From NCBI GenBank assembly GCA_035297385.1, contig DATGZD010000019.1, positions 22,508 through 86,507 of the forward strand: a stretch of 64,000 bases of DNA, given 5' to 3'. The translations under genes and the position numbers were made by a program. Within the stretch, counting starts at the first letter, position 1. The number at the start of each line of letters is the position of its first letter. This stretch comes from UBA11855 sp035297385 (GTDB taxonomy: Archaea > Thermoproteota > Bathyarchaeia > Bathyarchaeales > Bathycorpusculaceae). Positions 61,290 through 64,000 of this stretch are shown piece by piece. The notes below the pieces were generated by a model, which was not told the DNA's origin, did not search any database, and saw only the letters and a list, made by a program, of their open reading frames with translations.

Positions 61290-61858
61290 AATTTTTCTGG
61301 ACAAAACTCTACGATTGTAGAATATGTTGGTCCTTTAGGTGAGAGAATACTTTTCTTGAGACGTAAACATTCAGCTCTGATAGTTCCAAAATCTAAGTTT
61401 GCATTCTCTTTCACAAAGTTGGCAAGCTGCGGTTTGTTTCTTCCTGTTCGTACTCGAGCAATGGTTAAATGTGGACTAAACCCATGCTGATCAGGAGTGA
61501 AACCTAATGCTCGTAAGCGTGGTTCAAGTTGATCAAAAATACTCCGCAATTGATCTATACCCTCAGTCATTCCTACCCATACAACACGAGGATAGTTGAG
61601 GCTTGGAAACACGCCGACGCCTTTAAGTTGAACGTTGAAGGCAGTAAATTGAATTTTTTTCATCTCGTCAAAAATCTTGTCAACCATAGCTGGCGAAATG
61701 TCGCCTAGAAATCTCATTGTTATATGGATGTTTTGGGTTTCTACAAGCTTTAAGTCTGCTCCTGTTTGACCAAGAAGGTTTTGTGTCTTTGATAATTTTC
61801 TCTTTATGTTATCGTCATCAATATCAAAAGCCATGAAACTCCTAATCGACTCAGACAT
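61286..61858 (-). CDS. thpR: RNA 2',3'-cyclic phosphodiesterase ThpR (2'-5' ligase family)
   Basis: Two HxTx motifs, HITMRFL and HLTIARV, lie at about residues 46 and 131, as required. 190 residues. It opens 2',3'-cyclic phosphates on RNA ends; the cca gene following in the same operon suggests a role in tRNA 3'-end processing or repair. Confidence 0.95.
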   Translation of the reverse strand: MSESIRSFMAFDIDDDNIKRKLSKTQNLLGQTGADLKLVETQNIHITMRFLGDISPAMVDKIFDEMKKIQFTAFNVQLKGVGVFPSLNYPRVVWVGMTEGIDQLRSIFDQLEPRLRALGFTPDQHGFSPHLTIARVRTGRNKPQLANFVKENANLDFGTIRAECLRLKKSILSPKGPTYSTIVEFCPEKL

Positions 61859-62041
61859 TACTTTTCGCCTTCAAATTAGGTTTTACAGTTATTCTATCAT
61901 AAATGCTTTTTACTACAAATCTGTTATCAAAGGACTATTGTGTATTCATCAAATTTTCTCATAAAACATAAAAACAAAACAAACACATAATTTCTCTTGC
62001 TATTCAACTCATAGGCTCTTAACGATTAAGGTTGATATTAC

Positions 62042-62797
62042 ATGCAGGACCCGAAATACATCCTACTTTTCATATTATTGGCAACCGTCATGACTTTGAT
62101 TACGGTGTGGCTATCAGCGAACAATATTTTCTTTACTTTTGTCTTTTCAATCGCATCCACTGGAACCGGCGTTGGAGGAACAGAGCACTGGAGCTACATC
62201 CTCATCAATTTCGCCTTACTTAGCTTCTTTCTTATATTCGTCACATTTAGAAGAAAGATCGCACGATTGCCGTCGAGCATTTATCTAGCATTTATAGTCG
62301 CACTCTATGTTGAAATGTATGGTTTTCCCTTAACCATGTTTACAATTAATGCTCTCTTTGGTTTTGGCCGAGTTGCCACGCTTTGGTTTCTTCTTTCACC
62401 ATTAACCAGTGTGGAATTATTTGCTAATGTTATATTTCCGAATATCATACTACCTCTCTCTAACCTTCTGATTCTCGCTGGCATCTTCTTTGTTGTTTTT
62501 GGTTGGCGAAGAATCTTCAGAGCAAGAGGAAAACTCGTAACTACAGGTATTTACGCTTACACACGCCATCCACAATACCTTGGTTTATTGTTAATTACTG
62601 GTGGCATTGATTTCTTATGGCCCACATTCACTACAATAATCATGTGGCCAATTCTTGTATACCTCTACGTACGCTTGGCAACAGAGGAAGAACAGATACT
62701 GAAGGTCAGATTTGGCCAGAAATATGTTGAGTATCAAGAAGAGGTTCCAAGATTCTTGCCGAAGTATACTAAAACCAACGAAACATACAGTCCATAG
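62042..62797 (+). CDS. Isoprenylcysteine/phospholipid methyltransferase-like membrane protein
   Basis: About six hydrophobic segments; the C-terminal motif TGIYAYTRHPQYLGLLLITGG followed by LATEEEQILKVRFGQKYVEYQ is that of the ICMT/PEMT (NnrU-like) family. It should methylate a lipid or cysteine at the membrane. Substrate unknown. Length 251. Confidence 0.88.
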   Translation: MQDPKYILLFILLATVMTLITVWLSANNIFFTFVFSIASTGTGVGGTEHWSYILINFALLSFFLIFVTFRRKIARLPSSIYLAFIVALYVEMYGFPLTMFTINALFGFGRVATLWFLLSPLTSVELFANVIFPNIILPLSNLLILAGIFFVVFGWRRIFRARGKLVTTGIYAYTRHPQYLGLLLITGGIDFLWPTFTTIIMWPILVYLYVRLATEEEQILKVRFGQKYVEYQEEVPRFLPKYTKTNETYSP

Positions 62798-62811
62798 CAA
62801 GTACTTCGGAG

Positions 62812-63003
62812 TTGTTTCTTGGGTTTGAACCTGCAAGTAATGTTCAAAGCGCGCGCTTAGATCAATATCAAGCATTAGAAGCTCCAAAAGAACCAAATCA
62901 ACGTAAAGTTGAAGTTGTTCGGCCAGAGCAGAGGCGACGATATAATTTTCCTGAAGAATCGCAGCGTGAAACTATAATTGAGGATAGTCTTGATGTATCC
63001 TAA
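62812..63003 (+). CDS. Small hydrophilic protein, weakly supported
   Basis: 63 codons from TTG: FEPASNVQSARLDQYQALEAP, then KPNQR-like charged residues and VRPEQRRRYNFPEE. It is unstructured-looking and basic/acidic, not hydrophobic. It overlaps a palindromic GC tract (62847-62858). It lies in the accessory end of the window; family unknown. Confidence 0.4.
   Translation: MFLGFEPASNVQSARLDQYQALEAPKEPNQRKVEVVRPEQRRRYNFPEESQRETIIEDSLDVS
62847..62858. repeat. Palindromic alternating GC tract
   Basis: AAGCGCGCGCTT is a 12-bp perfect palindrome. Same core as 36278 and 40848. Confidence 0.6.
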
Positions 63004-63055
63004 TCCTATTTTTAAACTATTTTACTACGACGGTCTCAAGGTTCATGAATGTATT

Positions 63056-63062
63056 AAGGAGG
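63056..63062 (+). promoter_or_regulatory. Shine-Dalgarno site of the winged-helix gene
   Basis: AAGGAGG is 8 nt before CTG 63071 in the correct frame after a stop at 63068-63070. The first TTG start is 36 nt downstream. Confidence 0.6.
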
Positions 63063-63070
63063 CTTCGTAA

Positions 63071-63421
63071 CTGCAAACTTCTTCGGAATCTAGCAACTTG
63101 TGTTTAAACAGTTTAGCGAACCGTTATTGGAGTGTTGAAGTAAGAGTTTTTCATGTTATTGATGATTCAGAAGTTGAGCTTACACCCATCGAGATTGCAC
63201 GTAAAATTCATTCTCCTCGTAAGCCTACTCGTGGTCAACGTACAACTGTTCGAGTTTGTGTTAGAAAATTGCTTGAAAAAGGTTTAATCGTGCAACCTTA
63301 TTCTGGAGCGTATTGTAATAAAATCATTCACAGTGTGCGGTTTGTTCCCTTGTGTGTCCGTAACATTGTCTTGTTATCAAAGCTATGTCAGGATGTTAAA
63401 CATTGGTGGCTGATGAAATAG
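63071..63421 (+). CDS. Winged-helix protein, probable CTG start
   Basis: The body reads LCLNSLANRYWSVEVRVFH, then ELTPIEIARKIHSP and TVRVCVRKLLEKGLIVQPYSG, a winged helix with recognition helix around VRVCVRKLLEKG. TTG 63098 lacks a ribosome-binding site, whereas CTG 63071 has AAGGAGG 8 nt before it. It probably controls the next gene, which overlaps by 19 nt. The surroundings look like an accessory element. Confidence 0.65.
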   Translation: MQTSSESSNLCLNSLANRYWSVEVRVFHVIDDSEVELTPIEIARKIHSPRKPTRGQRTTVRVCVRKLLEKGLIVQPYSGAYCNKIIHSVRFVPLCVRNIVLLSKLCQDVKHWWLMK

Positions 63422-63633
63422 TTGGTGGCGTGAAACTTCATGTGTGTTTTGGAAGTGAGCTTCGTCAAGTTTCTGGGTATATTGCGTGTGATGTGGGTGG
63501 TATGTCGTATGATGCTTGTTTACTTGCGTTGAATCGTTGGTTTGAAATTGTTGAAGGTAAACTTGGCTGGGCACTTTCAGATTTAGTTTTAAAGACTGTA
63601 GAATTTAAAAGATTATCATGGTCGTCGAATTGA
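63403..63633 (+). pseudogene. First half of a frameshifted accessory gene
   Basis: The frame gives MVADEIVGGVKLHVCFGSE (start TTG 63403 or GTG 63430), then CLLALNRWFEIVEGKLGWALSDLVLKTVEF. Just after TTTAAAA (63604-63610) the reading leaves protein-like sequence; a shift of +1 continues as KDYHGRRIDGFQYVTKQEL in another frame. So one gene appears split. Unknown function; partner of the winged-helix gene. Sequencing error, a pseudogene and programmed frameshifting are all possible. Confidence 0.45.
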
Positions 63634-64000
63634 TGGGTTTCAATATGTTACCAAACAGGAACTTTATGGTATTATTGATCGGACCTATCAGAAAGAAGAG
63701 AATGTTGTTCGAAGAGAACGTAAACTTACGCAGTCCATGAGCATCAATCGATTTGAAGCAGAAATCCGAAAGGGCATTGATGAGATTGGTAAAGCTCAAG
63801 AACGTTTTGAGTTAGAAGAAGACATACGTAAAAATACGGAAGCCTTGAAGTTCACGAATAGTCGTTTGTTGCAGTTGGAGAAACTTAGTGCTGCAACTTC
63901 AAAAGCTATGTGTCATCTTGTTGATGTTATCGCAAAAATTTCTGATTTAGAGATGCCTCTGCGTATAGGTGAGGGTCAAAAACGTTTAGGAGAGTATGTT
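63611..64000 (+). CDS. Second half of the split gene, coiled-coil, runs off the window
   Basis: Frame opens right after the stop TAG: (NL)KDYHGRRIDGFQYVTKQE, then a long charged helical stretch (RKLTQSMSINRFEAEIRKGI, DEIGKAQERFELEEDIRKN). The C terminus is cut by the end of the window. No ATG exists before it, consistent with it being the continuation of the preceding frame. Family not recognised. Confidence 0.5.

Noticed and set aside
1..64000. tRNA, rRNA and CRISPR arrays
   Set aside because: Scanning intergenic regions by eye gave no cloverleaf with a GGTTC-type arm, no rRNA stretch and no regularly spaced repeats. Small RNAs cannot be excluded.

Overview
The window reads as an archaeal chromosome fragment of roughly 38-40 % GC by eye. 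Archaeal markers are Orc1/Cdc6, Mre11-Rad50, a family B1-type ATP ligase, a Dpo4-like Y polymerase, archaeal CCA-adding enzyme, NikR, pyruvoyl arginine decarboxylase, TrmB-type regulators, tungsten aldehyde:ferredoxin oxidoreductase, and a homologue of the eukaryotic-type ribosomal protein eL22. The mixture suggests an anaerobe of the TACK group, most likely Bathyarchaeia; that placement is inference. No rRNA, tRNA, CRISPR array or recognisable transposase was found.

Layout. 0-6 kb: a secreted coiled-coil protein, thioredoxin reductase, then a redox operon of a ferredoxin / tandem MvhD-like fusion with NfnA and NfnB. 6-16 kb: DNA ligase, thioredoxin, DUF1893, NikR, an FAH-family enzyme, rad50-mre11, a HAD phosphatase, a 41-residue zinc protein, a nitroreductase and eL22. 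16.7-27.3 kb: a secreted glycosidase-like protein, then carbohydrate genes (GalT-like, glycogen debranching enzyme, TreZ), a DUF89 phosphatase, triosephosphate isomerase and a TrmB-CBS fusion regulator. 27.5-34.4 kb: a stand-alone receiver protein, a VOC protein, a PQQ-type sugar dehydrogenase with a PEF-like sorting tail, NUDIX, a metal ABC transporter and a large GT-C-like membrane protein. 34.6-40.9 kb is accessory: secreted proteins, simple repeats, an inverted-repeat-bounded segment, two TrmB-type regulators, a DUF3224-like protein and an MFS carrier. 40.9-53 kb: a DMT carrier, PdaD, Cdc6 plus a small HTH, moaC-moaB-moaA, a methyltransferase, the AOR-ferredoxin pair, flavodoxin, alcohol dehydrogenase and a HAD phosphatase. 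53-64 kb: two VOC proteins, DNA polymerase IV, an ArsR-like regulator with a palindromic operator, a PIN-like protein, membrane proteins, a double SIS protein, an ECF S component, UppP, CCA/ThpR, an ICMT-like methyltransferase, and a partial accessory cluster running off the end.

The genes fit together as thiol/ferredoxin/NADPH redox chemistry (TrxB, thioredoxin, NfnAB, MvhD-like, AOR, flavodoxin), molybdopterin supply for AOR (MoaABC), alpha-glucan/trehalose metabolism, DNA repair, and metal handling (NikR, ABC importer).

The most unusual signal is translational. At five separate genes the reading frame has no ATG/GTG/TTG where the protein must begin (or only a poorly placed one), but carries a good Shine-Dalgarno sequence 6-10 nt before ACG (three times), ATA (once) or CTG (once). 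The second is a 787-bp segment at 35.5-36.3 kb bounded by 31-34 bp inverted repeats, each with an alternating purine-pyrimidine tract on its inner side.
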